From Favolaschia claudopus (taxonomy: Eukaryota; Basidiomycota; Agaricomycetes; Agaricales; Mycenaceae): a stretch of DNA of 64,000 nt. Under the pieces are notes generated by a model. That model was not told the origin of the DNA and ran no database searches. It saw only the letters and a list, made by a program, of their open reading frames with translations. A program made the translations under genes and the position numbers. The DNA lies in contig JAWWNJ010000053.1 in assembly GCA_037176885.1 (NCBI GenBank), positions 868,001 through 932,000 on the forward strand. The letters are read 5' to 3'. Shown here in pieces: positions 21,711 through 32,699 of this stretch; within the stretch, counting starts at the first letter, position 1; each line of letters opens with the position of its first letter.

Positions 21711-22530
21711 CTACAAGATAATACATCCCCGGTTCTTCGATGCGACTCCTGGTTTTGAATTTCTGGTTTGTCGTAGTGCTCGGACGAGGTTAGCGAAGAC
21801 CCGCTCGACGTTTTGAGTCGTTTTCGCGGAAGTCTCCATAAAGTCACAACCAAACTGCTGCGCAAGCGCGGCGCCTTCCTCTTTCGATACCTCGCGCTCG
21901 GAGAGTTTGTCGGCTTTATTCCCGGCCAGCATAAGGATGGGATTTCCCGTTTTTACCCGTCTCGCTGCTTCGCGGAAAAGCTCGAGGCGGTCGAAGCTTG
22001 ACCGCGATGCGATTGAATAGACTAGGATGAACCCCTGGCCCTCTCTGATTGCGGATGTTTGAGCTAGGGGTATCATAGTGCGAATATAAAAATCACTGAC
22101 CGCACCCATTGATCCCGCAAAGCCCCATACTCCTCTATGGAAAGCCTCATTAAATTTCATTGAATCGACAATGAAGTGGAAATAGGTGCTACCCTGACCG
22201 GCAGTATCAATGACTTCCACAAAACACATGCTATTGTCGAGAACAAACTGCTTGCGGTATGCGTCTTCTATCGTTGGATCGTAAGTCTGCAGCAGTGCTC
22301 TTTGAGTGGCAAGCATTCCGATAATGAAAACACAATACTTCTGCAATATCAAATCAGCGAATGCACCCAGCGAAAGATAACCGGGAACTGACCGACGAAA
22401 CAGTTAAGTGTAAACTGAAGGGATTGCGAGTCAGACGACATGGATCCGGGAGATTTGTGCTGACCTGAACGGCTAACGCGGTTTTACCGACACCACCATC
22501 ACCAAGGACGGCGATTGTCCATTGGTCCAT
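21711..22530 (-). CDS. Ras-type small GTPase (prenylated)
   Basis: Starts at ATG 22528-22530, MDQWTIAVLGDGGVGKTALA, with the P-loop GDGGVGKT. Introns split it: exon 1 22530-22465, a 22-base exon 22414-22393, the effector exon (TYDPTIEDAYRKQF, VEVIDTAGQ), a small exon (EEYGALRDQWV) and the last exon (REGQGFILVYSI, NKADK, ETSAKT, ending CIIL). NKAD and ETSAK are the G4 and G5 guanine-binding boxes. CIIL is a CaaX box whose final leucine favours geranylgeranylation, so the protein should sit on membranes. Its overall look is closest to fungal Ras/Rsr1-like regulators. One oddity: the junction before TYDPTIED cannot be made in frame with the visible donor GTCAGT (it needs AG|ACTTAC preceded by an AG), so the effector-loop splice should be checked. 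Probably the only ordinary cellular gene here. Confidence 0.88.
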
Positions 22531-25500
22531 TTTTTTGCTTGATGTCTCGCTGATGGACCGAAACAGTTATAAGAGACGGAAGGTTCAAGGTAGTCAATTT
22601 GGAGAGAGAGGTGGGAGCTGGTGGGAGGCAGGAATAAGAGGGTCGTCCTGACGCTTGCTGACAGGGTAACGTCTTGATAAGTAATTGACTTGTGATTGTT
22701 TTACAGCATACAGAGGCATCACATCTCTGGACCTGACCCTTGTCTCGTACACATCATGACAGGGCTCCCAAATTGGGATGTCATGAGGGGTCGTGTGTAC
22801 GACACCTGACCCACTGAGTTATCAACGGCGCGGTTCTGGTGTGTGTTGGATCAAATTCCCTTAAAACAATAGACTGTTGAACGTGTGAGACAGTGTGACA
22901 TCTTGTGACAGCGGAATGATCCGGATCTTCCTTCCTCTTGACCACTCCGCCACTTTTCCCACGTAGCAGCCGCCAGAGCTGCGAATCCACCAAGGAAACA
23001 AACACAAACCTTTCCCCGCCCGCCCACACCTGTAGTGTACTCACTTTATATTAGTATTTTCCGTCAATAAGGGGAACAGCGCGCAGGTAGGGCGGTGGTT
23101 GGGGTTTATTCTCCGCCTCACCATCGCCCTACGACCTGGAGATCAGCGGTTCGGGAAGTTGGACTTTCCGCTGCTCCTCCACCCCCAGAAATCTTCTGCG
23201 GCTGTTCTCTTCAACCCCTCTTGCGTGAATGAAGCGTGGAACAAGAAGGGAGTAACCGAAAAGAGTTACCCCCTCTTTTGGAAGTAACCAAAAAGGGTTG
23301 GGAGTAAACGGAAAAGGAAATTTGATGATATGTCTGTCAAAGTGTGACCGAATAAGGGAATCATGATCCCAACATGCCGTGACTTGATCAGGGTTGTAAA
23401 ACACAGAGTTGCCTTGCATCCATCTGTTAAGGATACGGTCGATCCGCGGGTTCGTCGTGGAAATCCGCAAGCGAAGGGTGATGCCAAAATACAGTAGCGT
23501 TCCGCTTTTATGGCACATAATGGCACATATATGGCACATATACTGTGCAAAAATTCAAAATCGACAACTTCACTGAATTTAGCTAGAAAAAGCGACAACC
23601 CACTCAAATTAATGAACATCTGTGGGCAACTTCCCCTAGCGACAACATCCTTTTCGGCAACTTGATCCAGATACAACTGAAGTTGCGCACAACTGCAAGA
23701 TGAGGCTTTAGCAACTTCCACTGATGGCACACACGTTGAAGGCATTCCAGCTTGCGTCTAAACGGCGATAGACAACGATGTGCTCGGCATGTTTTCGGCT
23801 TGATGCGGTCCATCAGGCTGTCGTCACGGGTGGATTGATGTTTGAGAAACTGAACAGGACTTTCCATTGTGGTACATCGGGACAGCATGACAGTACAGAT
23901 ACATGTTAACCACCTCGCCGAGAGTTTCAAGAAAGTTTGAAAGAAGGATTTGCGCCCCTCAAGTTTCAATTCAACATGTGGGTTCGATTTTAAGGTCTGC
24001 GGTAAAAATTCAGCTCCCATGCCATGTAAAAGTCACAGAGATACTCTGTCAGCCGGTTAAATTCCGGCTAGATTAATTGTTCATAGGTCTTTCCGCTACC
24101 GGAACTCTGGAAGGAATGCAAAAGGAAGACCGCCGGTGCGCCGAGCCAATTGATGCTCGGCCGGAATGCGATCAGCTAATTAATTCTCTGATGTTGATTT
24201 CAAAGGAATCAGAGTTGTGTGTGGTCCCGGTCAGAGGTTGCCGTTGTGCTGGGAGCAGAGCAACAGAAGTTGTACCCGAATGCAGTTGCATAACATGCAA
24301 GTTGTCATGTAAGTTGTTGCCGATGCGTTTTGAAGTTGTCAGCAAGTTCGGCAAGTTTCCCCCAAGATCACTGGTTGTCTCAAATTTTCGGCAGAAGTCG
24401 GAATTATTTTTTGCACAATATATCGCCCATACACATATACTGTGCAAAAATCATGAGTGATTACAACTTGATTGAAAACAGGGTTTTTGCTCGCAACTTA
24501 CTGTTACTTACAACTTTTTCATGCAACTTACAACTATGTTGCGAGGTTGGTTACAACTTCAGTGGCGGATGCATCTTGCTGGACATGTTATCAACTACCA
24601 AACCGTCATCTTTTTGGCAAATTATCCGTGGATTTACTGACCTCCTGCTGATCTCTAAGTTTCGCTGATGGTCGCGGTCGTGCCGATATTGATGGCACTG
24701 GGAGGGTCGGCGAATGCGGAAGATCGAGCGTCATCGAGCGATTTGCTTTGGTACGATGCCCAATCCTGGGAGTAAACTGGAGGAGAGTGAAGGAAATTTT
24801 TGAAATTTTTCCTCTCAGAAAACGAAGCCCGCGTTTAATTTTCAGAGTCGGAGACTATATGTTCATTCTTGTGCAGAGACAGGATCGTCGCTGCCTTGAT
24901 TCCCTTAGCATTTATTCCCCAAATTAGTCCATGAACACCTACAGTGGTGGCAAATAGAACTGGCTGTATACTTCACCGAATGACCTCAAATCAAATGCAG
25001 ATATGGGTATGTGATACTTCTGTACCTCTTAGAGTACTCAGCAATATATTATGCCCTGACAATGCATCAATAACAGGACAGTTTCTGATTATTTCCATAT
25101 CTGGAAAAGCTCAATGTATCCTCAGCAAAAAAGTGTCATAGTCGCTTTTCCATCGCTCAGATCTCCGCAACAACAGATACCAGGTCGGAGCTCTAAGCGA
25201 CCTATAGGAGTATTGCCCTGGGGCACTCCTAGGTCGCTTTGCACAAACCCGCTATTTTGGTATCAGAAGATGCCCTGTAGCTAAGTGAGATTACTGGTCA
25301 AATTTCTTTCACTTTACAGATGTTTCGGAAAAAGAATACGGGTTTCGGCATTTGTTGCTCCTCAATTCTTTGTTGACACTTGCTTGACCTTGAGTTTGTT
25401 TGCGGAATCTGATTTCTCGCTCGCCCGGCCTCGGTATATCTCCGGGAAAGTTCTGTGGGTACCATAGAGCATTGGTCTATTATCTGGTTAAATTACAATT

Positions 25501-25740
25501 CTTATATGGACCCCAGCAATCGTGCAAGCTGGTCTGACCCAATTGTGTTCCTTACGGCACCTTCCGCCTGAGGCAACAATTTGTGGAGTTTTTGACAGAA
25601 TCGTCAACAAGTGTAGACAAAAAATCAAAGAGGAAGAAATGACGAAACCCGTATTCTTTTTACGAAACGGCTGTAGCCCAGAGTTGAATGAGTTTGAATG
25701 GATTTTCTAATCTCTGAAATCCTGTCAGCCACCGTATGTA
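22531..25740. other. Gene-poor interval with simple repeats
   Basis: No gene is supported. 23510-23545 holds three tandem ATGGCACATA units. CATATACTGTGCAAAAAT occurs at about 23536 and again at about 24433. 24303-24560 is rich in ACAACTT/AAGTTG words. At 24940 a TACAGTGGTGGCAAATAGAA resembles the TA-element ends elsewhere, but has no partner. 25599-25674 is a diverged end of the 62644-63024 MITE family (ATCGTCAACAA, CGAAACCCGTAT, CGAAACGGCTGTA). A hairpin (GCGACCTATAGGAGT/ACTCCTAGGTCGC) lies at about 25197-25238. Confidence 0.4.
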
Positions 25741-26060
25741 CAGTGGCCGCAGAAAATACTGCAACACGTCTTTTGACGCAAACAAAGTGCTAGACAAGGA
25801 ATACGAGTGAAATATTTTTTTCTGCGCAACTTACCCCATTACCATATGTAGTAATTCGAGTGTAATGAATTTTTTAAGGGATTTATTTCGTGCTAAGTAC
25901 ACCCCACCGAAAAACGGCCCTCATAGGTCGAAAGTACTCGCAAATACGACGTCAGTCATATGTTACTTGACATAGATTCCTACAGTTTCGAGCCCGCAGG
26001 GGCTGCTTGTCATGAAGATCGTCATTTTGGTCATTTTTTGAATAAATTTGGCATTTTTAG
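25741..26060. mobile_element. CAGTGGCCGC foldback element, half copy
   Basis: Preceded by TA (25739-25740). It begins CAGTGGCCGCAGAAAATACTG and follows the full element at 43868-44529 closely (TTTTGACGCAAACAAAGT, GTAATTCGAGTGTAATGAAT, CACCCCACCGAAAAACGG, ATTTGGCATTTTTAGG), then stops at the centre of the foldback. The second arm is absent. Confidence 0.7.
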
Positions 26061-26454
26061 GTAGTCTCACCAAGTCAGACTCTACAAGATTTATGATAGT
26101 CGATAAATCTATTGTTGGAATTCCGAGTGTGCCCGACTCGCACTGCCCCGACTCAGCTGACCGGTCACACTCCCGCTCTCGTTCAGCCATGCCTGCTCAA
26201 GCCGGGATAGCGCTGGCTGCCAACCGATACGTCCTGCGCCAGGGTGCCCCTGCACAGTTTGGGATTACATAATGATCGGCACGCCCCACAAGAAGTCGCC
26301 GCAACAATCGGTTTATCTGTCCAATTATGCGCCCTGCCTAACTTCGTCTCAGCTGACGAGTTGAACGGATTGGAATAGGCATTCTTTCTCTCTAAATACC
26401 GCTTTTCATCTTTGGGTTCGTCGAGGTACATGTTCCTAAGTGTTTAATCACGTA

Positions 26455-26623
26455 CTGTACCAATCTGTATGACTGAAACGTAACGCGTAACGGCGGCCTT
26501 TTTCGCTTACAAATCACCCATATAAGGCAGGTCACCTTCCATAAAAGGGTGATTTGTAAGCCGCTTCAAGCGTTTCAGCCTGTAACGGTCCATTTTGCGT
26601 TTCAGTCATACAGATTGGTACAG
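26455..26623. mobile_element. Palindromic TA MITE, 169 bp
   Basis: TA on both sides (26453-26454, 26624-26625). The ends CTGTACCAATCTGTATGACT and AGTCATACAGATTGGTACAG are perfect inverses, extending through GAAACG. Inside, TTACAAATCACCC and GGGTGATTTGTAA form a second inverted pair, so nearly the whole element can fold. A truncated copy is at 4941-5052. Confidence 0.8.
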
Positions 26624-28129
26624 TAGACGAATATCACACTGTTACAGCTGTTCCGGAATACTTTGGCATGTTCGCATTTTTTTGCACGCAACTCGCACAT
26701 TTGATGACTGATATGATGCACCTTTACAGCTGTTTGCAAAATTGATGACAGTCGGCCGAAAAAAATAAATATAAACAGTTTTTTTGATCTGCCGGTTCCC
26801 CGCCCTGTTTTCGCATTTCTGAATGGTTTTCCGAGCTTCTTGAGGGTACGGGTCGATATTTTAGATGTTAATGTACCATACTACTACTTTGAACTAGGGA
26901 AAATGGCTCAGTGGAAGGCTCAGGGAATGGATTTGGACAGAAAATTGACAATATCAAGCCCTCATTTGCACACTGCTATCAACTCTTTCATTTCAAACCT
27001 TGAATACAAAAAACAACTTCGCTGTTAAATTCAACGATATTGGGCGCCTATTCGGCGCCTATTCCGGGTTTGTCGGGTTGCAAACAGCTGTAAAGGAAAG
27101 GATCACCTCGGCTTGTAAACTGTTAAGCGAGAAGGAAAGATGCCGATCATTGATCGTTGATCGACTCTCTTTCCTTTCGCTCTCATAGCGCTTTCTCGGG
27201 TTTGGAACTGCGTTGTCTTGGGTCTCTCTTGGGGTTTCTTGTATGGTGGGGGACGTGACTTCGTGACAAACTTTTATGGACAATGTTGTGACGCCAATAA
27301 CTTGTGTGACAGGCACCCGAATTTCTTGATCTTGCAGAAATCGCATCCTTATGAGGAGTAGAACAGATTGGATGGAACAGTTTTACCCTCCGTTGACTTT
27401 CGTGATTTTGGCCACGAATTTGGCCATCCTAAAGCGGAATTTGATCCGAAACGCCTCTGCCGGGGCAAATTTGATGGCCCATCAATGGTCAATCTGCCTC
27501 CAGATATAGGTAATTCATGAATTCGGTCAGAAGAGATTTATGGGGGCGGAATGGAATGTTGAAAATCTTCTCAAGTCCCGCCTCAATGGTATTTTCACCC
27601 CCTTAAAATGTTGTTTTTTCAGCGAAAATTTGGCCATTTCCCATCAAAAAGTTCCCACGGTCCAAGATTTCGGAAAACGGCCACTCTTGGATATTCCAAG
27701 TCGATTGGGCCGAGTTTCAGGTCAAAATTCCAAAAATTGCGGCGTGACATGAAGTCACGTCCCCCACCATACCTCCTCTTTGGCTCTTCTTGTGGTTCTA
27801 ATGCAGCAGCTCTTCTTTGCCGCTTGTCTCAAAGCCCGGGAATCTCTCTAACCCCTATTCCGTGAAGACTTGCGTCCTCTGAGGCTTTCCTCCCACCGTC
27901 TTCAGGCTTCACGTTCTCGCAAACAAGCATGTAATCAAGGCTCTCCTGTTCCCATCATCCTTGTGTCTGCGCTGCCAAAGCTTCCCCTCTTGACATCCAA
28001 ATGGCGAACTCGGAGATGAAGCCCTCGCGGTATCCATGCTAGTATAGCAGATGGTGTGAGTGATCTCTGATTTTCTTTATTTTGCTGGTACTGTCATCTC
28101 TTCAGGGATTGCTTCAAACATTTGTTGTC
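26624..28129. other. Gene-free interval
   Basis: No coding frame recognised. An inverted fragment pair (GAAAGGAAAGAGAGTCG-like, and GGTGGGGGACGTGACTTC against GAAGTCACGTCCCCCACC at about 27245 and 27750) brackets 27245-27770 and suggests another decayed inverted-repeat element of about 525 bp. Confidence 0.4.
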
Positions 28130-28660
28130 GATTATATCGGCTCTATTTCGTGCCTTTGTGCCATGCCATTCGCACGTTTGTGCCGAATCATTTCTATATC
28201 TCGTGTGCCTTTGCACCGATTTATGTCGTGTGCCTTTGCACCAATTTATCTTGTGCCTCCGTGCCATATTATTCTGCGCCTGTGCGCCATTGTCACTCTG
28301 CCCCCCAACCTGGTATTTTCGGTATGTTATCCATTGTGTCTAAAAGTTCCGTTTGCTGTGGTCTTGTATTCAGGTTCAGTCTGTGAAGATTTCAGCTGTA
28401 TGCTGCATGCTGGAGTGCTCGTTATTTGGTTCGCATGCTCCGTTGTGGGCCTCTGCCTACTTGCCTGGGTACCGCTGCGTCGTAGTGCCTATTTCGCCTG
28501 TATGCCGCTGTGCTGCAGTGCCTATTTCGCCTGTACGCCGCTGTGCTGCAGTGCTTATTCTGTTCGCATGCTCCGCTGTGGGCCGCTGCGACCCGTGCAG
28601 CTGTAGTTTTGGATGCGGGGTTATTTTACCTGCATGCATACCGCTGTGTTAAAGCGCTAT
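28130..28660 (+). repeat. Degenerate tandem repeat, Cys-rich if translated
   Basis: First part: several imperfect units like TGTGCCTTTGCACCNATTTAT. Second part: units of about 36-39 bases built on GCCGCTGTGCTGCAGTGC and TATTTCGCCTGTA. Overlapping frames give Cys/Ser/Leu-rich repeats, which follow from the base repeat and are not evidence of a gene. Confidence 0.5.
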
Positions 28661-29078
28661 CATTTCGTTCACATGCTCCGTCGCGGCGGTATGCTGGTAT
28701 TTCCGGGTTACACCCCTTTCTTTCCCTCTTTTCTTTCCCTGGTCATTATCCCTGGTATATTCACGACTTCACGGTTGCCATGCCATTTTCACTCGCGTGT
28801 TTGTTGCGTTTTCTTTCTTTCCCGTTCCTGTTTGTTCGGTTGATGCTGATGACAACGCCCCTGCTGCATCTCTCTTGTTTTATATCCTGTTGTCTTGATT
28901 CCATGTCTTCGCGCTGCTCCAACATGAATTTTCTGAGTCAAAAAGGCAAGTTCTTGTTGCATGCTATCGTACCGGAGCTAGATTTCGCTTTGCTGGTTGC
29001 ATTCAGTAACCATTGTCTCAGATCATCTGTCCTTTCCGATTCAAAAAGCAAATATTCCTGTTGCAGTTTCTCGGTGGT

Positions 29079-29332
29079 ATGGCGGTTCAAATGCACATAC
29101 AATATTGCGCTGGTTTTTTCGAGTTTTGCGCACCTTTTTTGCCCCAAAGTCAGAATTGCGCACCTTTTCCAGCCAAAAGTCCGAGGAGAAAAACCAGCGC
29201 GGAATCGCGTGTTTTCGCGCTGGTTTTGTTTGCAACATCGCGCAACTTTTTCAGCGCACATTCTCAGCGCACCTTTTTTTTGAGTTAATTTTTTTTTCTT
29301 CTCAAAAGAGGCCTATCTATGTGTGAGATATG
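29079..29332 (+). repeat. GCGCTGG repeat, copy 3 with inverted tail
   Basis: Third copy of the family at 10567-10826, same ends and core. Immediately to its right, 29337-29375 is the inverse of its own first part (GGGGCAAAAAAGGTGCGCGA), followed by two more ATGGCGGTCCAAATGCAC starts (about 29372 and 29412), so partial copies are stacked here. Confidence 0.7.
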
Positions 29333-29375
29333 ACTTTGGGGCAAAAAAGGTGCGCGAAACTCGAAAAAAGTATGG

Positions 29376-30181
29376 CGGTCCAAATGCACTTTTAATATTC
29401 CGCCGGTTTTTTATGGCGGTCCAAATGCACATTAATTAATTCCCGCAACATATGTCAATTTTCGGCCGATTCGCAACGTAAACAGTGATTTTGACCGAAA
29501 TGCCGCAACATTGACAAGAGATAATCACCTCGTTTATCTTGCGGCATTTCGGTCGAAATCCCGCAACATAAACTTGCGGATCCGAAAATCCCGCAAGATA
29601 CAAACTTCAAAAAAAAAAATCCCGCAACTTTTTTCCCTTCCGAGTTCAACTTCCCGCAAGTTATAAGATCAAAGAGTGTTACCATTAAAAGGAGCATAGG
29701 TATGATATGTATAACTCTATCAGGCAGTACTAGTGCTCAGAGGCCTATCTCGTGCTCTTGCTGCGTCCTATGTGTTGAATTCAGCATGATTCGTTATAGC
29801 TACGTTCAACCCCGGCTGCCAATGGCGTGTGTTCGATGACTTGCTATGATTCAAGCCACTAGTAGAAAGCTTCCCGGGATCCAGACGGTTAACTTCACAT
29901 CACAGTTCAGGGCACAGATAGTCTGGCCTATGGCTGTACACTCTCTAGGGCTTTGTGGCGGTATATTGCATGCACATAAGAAGTATTGTTTCAACCAATT
30001 GTCGCGTTATAATACCCAGGTGAGTCGGCCTGAGCTCCATTCCGTCTGAATCCGAGCCAGGTACCGGAGTCGTCGAAATTGAGGATAAGCCAATGAAAGC
30101 CGAAGCCCACGAGGTTCTTCAGCTGTAGACAGAGAGTTTGTATTGCTTGAACCATTACCATATGACCGTAGTGAGGCAATA
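29376..30181. other. No gene; CCCGCAA-word cluster
   Basis: 29440-29660 carries repeated CCCGCAA(C/G)(A/T)T words in both orientations (for example CGAAATGCCGCAACAT and GCGGCATTTCGGTCGA), which can form a hairpin of about 20 bases. The rest shows nothing I can name. Confidence 0.35.
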
Positions 30182-30656
30182 GGGTCATTCACACCTCGCC
30201 TTTTTGGTTCCCTTTTTGCGTCCTTTTTGCTTTCCCTTTTCTCTTCCTTTTTGCTCAATTTGCATTTTGGTCAAAAAAGCTCCGTAGAACTTCTTTCTTT
30301 TTGTAGACTTTACCTCTTTACACCTCTGAATAGAAAAGTCAACATGTACTAGGCAAGGAATGAAAGGAATGTGAAAAAGGAAGAAAACCGAGTCGAAAAA
30401 TGGAGGTAAAAAGGGAGTTCTGAGCGGAGCGTTCACACCTCCCTTTTTGCAGCCCATTTTTCGCTCCCTTTTTTCTACTGTTTCGGCCAAAACTGCACAT
30501 TTGACCCCAATTTTTTCATAGGTCTTCCCTTTTTAACAATCTGATTGGAAAAGGCCAAAAAAACCGGAAGAAAAACGAAGAGAATACAAAAAACGGCAAA
30601 AAAGGGAGTGAAAAAGGAAGCAAAAAGGAGCGGAAAAAGGGAGGTGTGAACGACCC
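30182..30656. mobile_element. GGGTCATTCACACCTC MITE, 475 bp copy
   Basis: TA on both sides (30180-30181, 30657-30658). The ends GGGTCATTCACACCTC and GAGGTGTGAACGACCC are inverses with one mismatch. A further internal GTTCACACCTCCCTTTTTG at about 30430 suggests two copies fused head to tail. Related to 21170-21511. Confidence 0.75.
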
Positions 30657-30658
30657 TA

Positions 30659-31522
30659 ATAAATATCATACTTCCGCACGGAGTCGAGATTCCACCTATG
30701 AAATTGCATCTGCGTGAAAAATCAAGTAAACACTCCACGATGTTTTGATATAATTAGCTGAGGAGAGGCGTCAGAGTAGCTTATTCCATATCAATAAGAT
30801 ACCTGTAACTTATCTTTGCTTGGCCCATGCACGGGAGCGAGTACCGACTCGTCTTGTCCTGAGCTCGCTCATAATGATGCGATCATAAACGATTCTCACG
30901 GTTCAAGTCGCTTGCGCCGACCACGCCGGTAGAGCCAGATGGATGAACCTGGGAGAGGGGAGAGTGGGATGTGTTTAAATAATATGAATGAGAGTGCCAG
31001 CTCTGATCACCATGACACCAAGCAAATAAGACAAGCTCGATGGATTGAATCTACCTGGTAGGAGTACAAGACCGGAGTGGGATTATTGGGTTCCAGTATC
31101 TGAACAGGCTAAGAGGCTGTCAGAACCAGATTGTGCCAGCCCATAGCAAATCCGAGCTCTGAACTAGGGCTGATACTTGAGCCAAACCTTTCAGAGCACA
31201 ATAAGGTAATTTTCAACGGACAACTCACATATCGTGTTGAATCGAAGGAGGGTTTTTAGAAAGACTAGATCATTTGATTCAAGTTCAATTTGAGACGTCA
31301 GTCGCTTGAAGTTCTAAGAGCACTAAAATTGGCTGGCCTGAACTCCAGCTAATTAATTCGGGGGTCGAATTTAAAGCTTTTAAAATTGACGCTCGAATGA
31401 ACTTTGTTGGCTTGCTATCAGAGGCTGATTTGTGTTTCTCCCAGTCAAAGTTCTAAGTGCAGGAAGGGCGTAGACTCGAGCATTGAATTCGTAGAGGTGA
31501 GCTCTGATCACCGAGCAAATTA
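30659..31522. other. Gene-free interval
   Basis: Frequent short GAGCTCG/CGAGCTC words but no gene, repeat boundary or RNA I can define. The TTA just before 31523 is the target duplication of the next element. Confidence 0.35.
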
Positions 31523-31660
31523 GGCTCCATTCGGTTGCGTCACTTCGGAGCACTTGACGTCGCTTAAGAGTATTTCTCACCAAAAGTTTGACGTGGAATT
31601 TTTCCCAAGTGCTCCAAAGTGACGCTAAGTGACGCTAAGACACGACAGCCGAATGGAGCC
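31523..31660. mobile_element. PIF/Harbinger-like MITE, 138 bp
   Basis: TTA at 31520-31522 and 31661-31663. The ends GGCTCCATTCGGTTG and CAGCCGAATGGAGCC are inverses with one mismatch, followed by inverted GTGACG/CGTCAC-type words and a direct pair of GTGACGCTAA. Tourist-type by length, TTA target and end sequence. Confidence 0.78.
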
Positions 31661-31663
31661 TTA

Positions 31664-32366
31664 ATATTTAAATGAGCGAAGCCGATTCCAAAAGCTCAGG
31701 ATAGAGATAAGCTCGGCTGAACATGAATAGAGATAGAGGTTTCTAGAAGGGTTCAATTGAGTGGATTCTGTTAGGCCGATGTCGCAGCGGTTGAGTAGGC
31801 TCAGATGTTTCAAGACTAAATCTTTCCGAACTGGCCCATGGCAAGACTGAGCTCGGAGTTTGCGGCTAAGACTTGAGGAGATGGTCAGATCCCACCTGTA
31901 CAGAGATCATCGTCAACATCCAACTCACATACCGGTTTGAATCCAGGGCTTCGGGGATCTTCATTCGACCCCAAGGTGAGCTGTCGGCCGCTTAAAGTCA
32001 AAAGGATTGAAGAATCGACCGACCCGAATCCCACTTGATCAGCTCCAATGCCCGGTCTGCCTTGAATTCGGAATCCGTTTATCAGAGACTGATTCCGAGC
32101 GAACCGAGCTCAATGGTCGGAGGTAGGGGCGTCAGAATCACACTAGAATGTAATCACGGGAGTTAAACAAAATTCGAATTTGACCTATATATGTTCAATT
32201 TTTGATTTGCCTCATCATTGATTTTGTAGAAATATGCTTGCTTGCGCTCAGATGAGTTCATTCCGCTGAAGTGTAATTCAATGCCAACTGGCGGCTTCAG
32301 TTCGGCTGTATGCCGAAACTACGAAGCTACGTGCTTCTACTCTTTTCAGTTTCAAATTTGTTCTCC
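31664..32366. other. Gene-free interval left of the chromovirus
   Basis: No gene or repeat boundary is recognised. The last bases (AATTTGTTCTCC) directly abut the left LTR and do not match the right flank. Confidence 0.35.
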
Positions 32367-32699
32367 TGTAAGGGCAACCTTTAGGACCCGAGATGTCTCG
32401 AGGGTCTAGCGAGGGAGAATCCAAAGTTAATTAAGAAGCTACTAAGAATACATCACAGCGCACCTAGCGAGGGAGAATCCAAAGAGAAGAAAGGCTGAGG
32501 ATTCCCACGCTAGGTGCAGTAAACATATAGTAACTAGTTCCCACAAGCTCGGAGCAATCGGCAATGATCCCGGGCCAAGTCACATGCCTTACTCCACGAT
32601 GACATAGGGCTTTGGGGATTTGACGGGAAAGTGGGAAATCTGCAGGAGGCCTGCGTCATAGGTGGCTGTGTAGTGCCAAAAGAGGGAGTTCCCCTGACA
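32367..32699 (-). repeat. 3' LTR of the chromovirus
   Basis: On the plus strand it runs TGTAAGGGCAACC to AGTTCCCCTGACA; as read by the element it runs TGTCAGGGG to CCTTACA, with TG/CA ends. It contains the end of the pol frame: the stop codon lies at 32534, so about 55 residues of the C-terminus are LTR-encoded. Confidence 0.95.

Noticed and set aside
23604..24020. Minus-strand frame of 138 codons near the GCAACTT-rich region
   Set aside because: Residue make-up looks random (many W, C, H) and no motif is present.
28082..29283. Two overlapping Cys-rich frames of 174 and 257 codons
   Set aside because: They translate a degenerate tandem repeat in more than one frame and run into the GCGCTGG repeat; no domain or exon structure.
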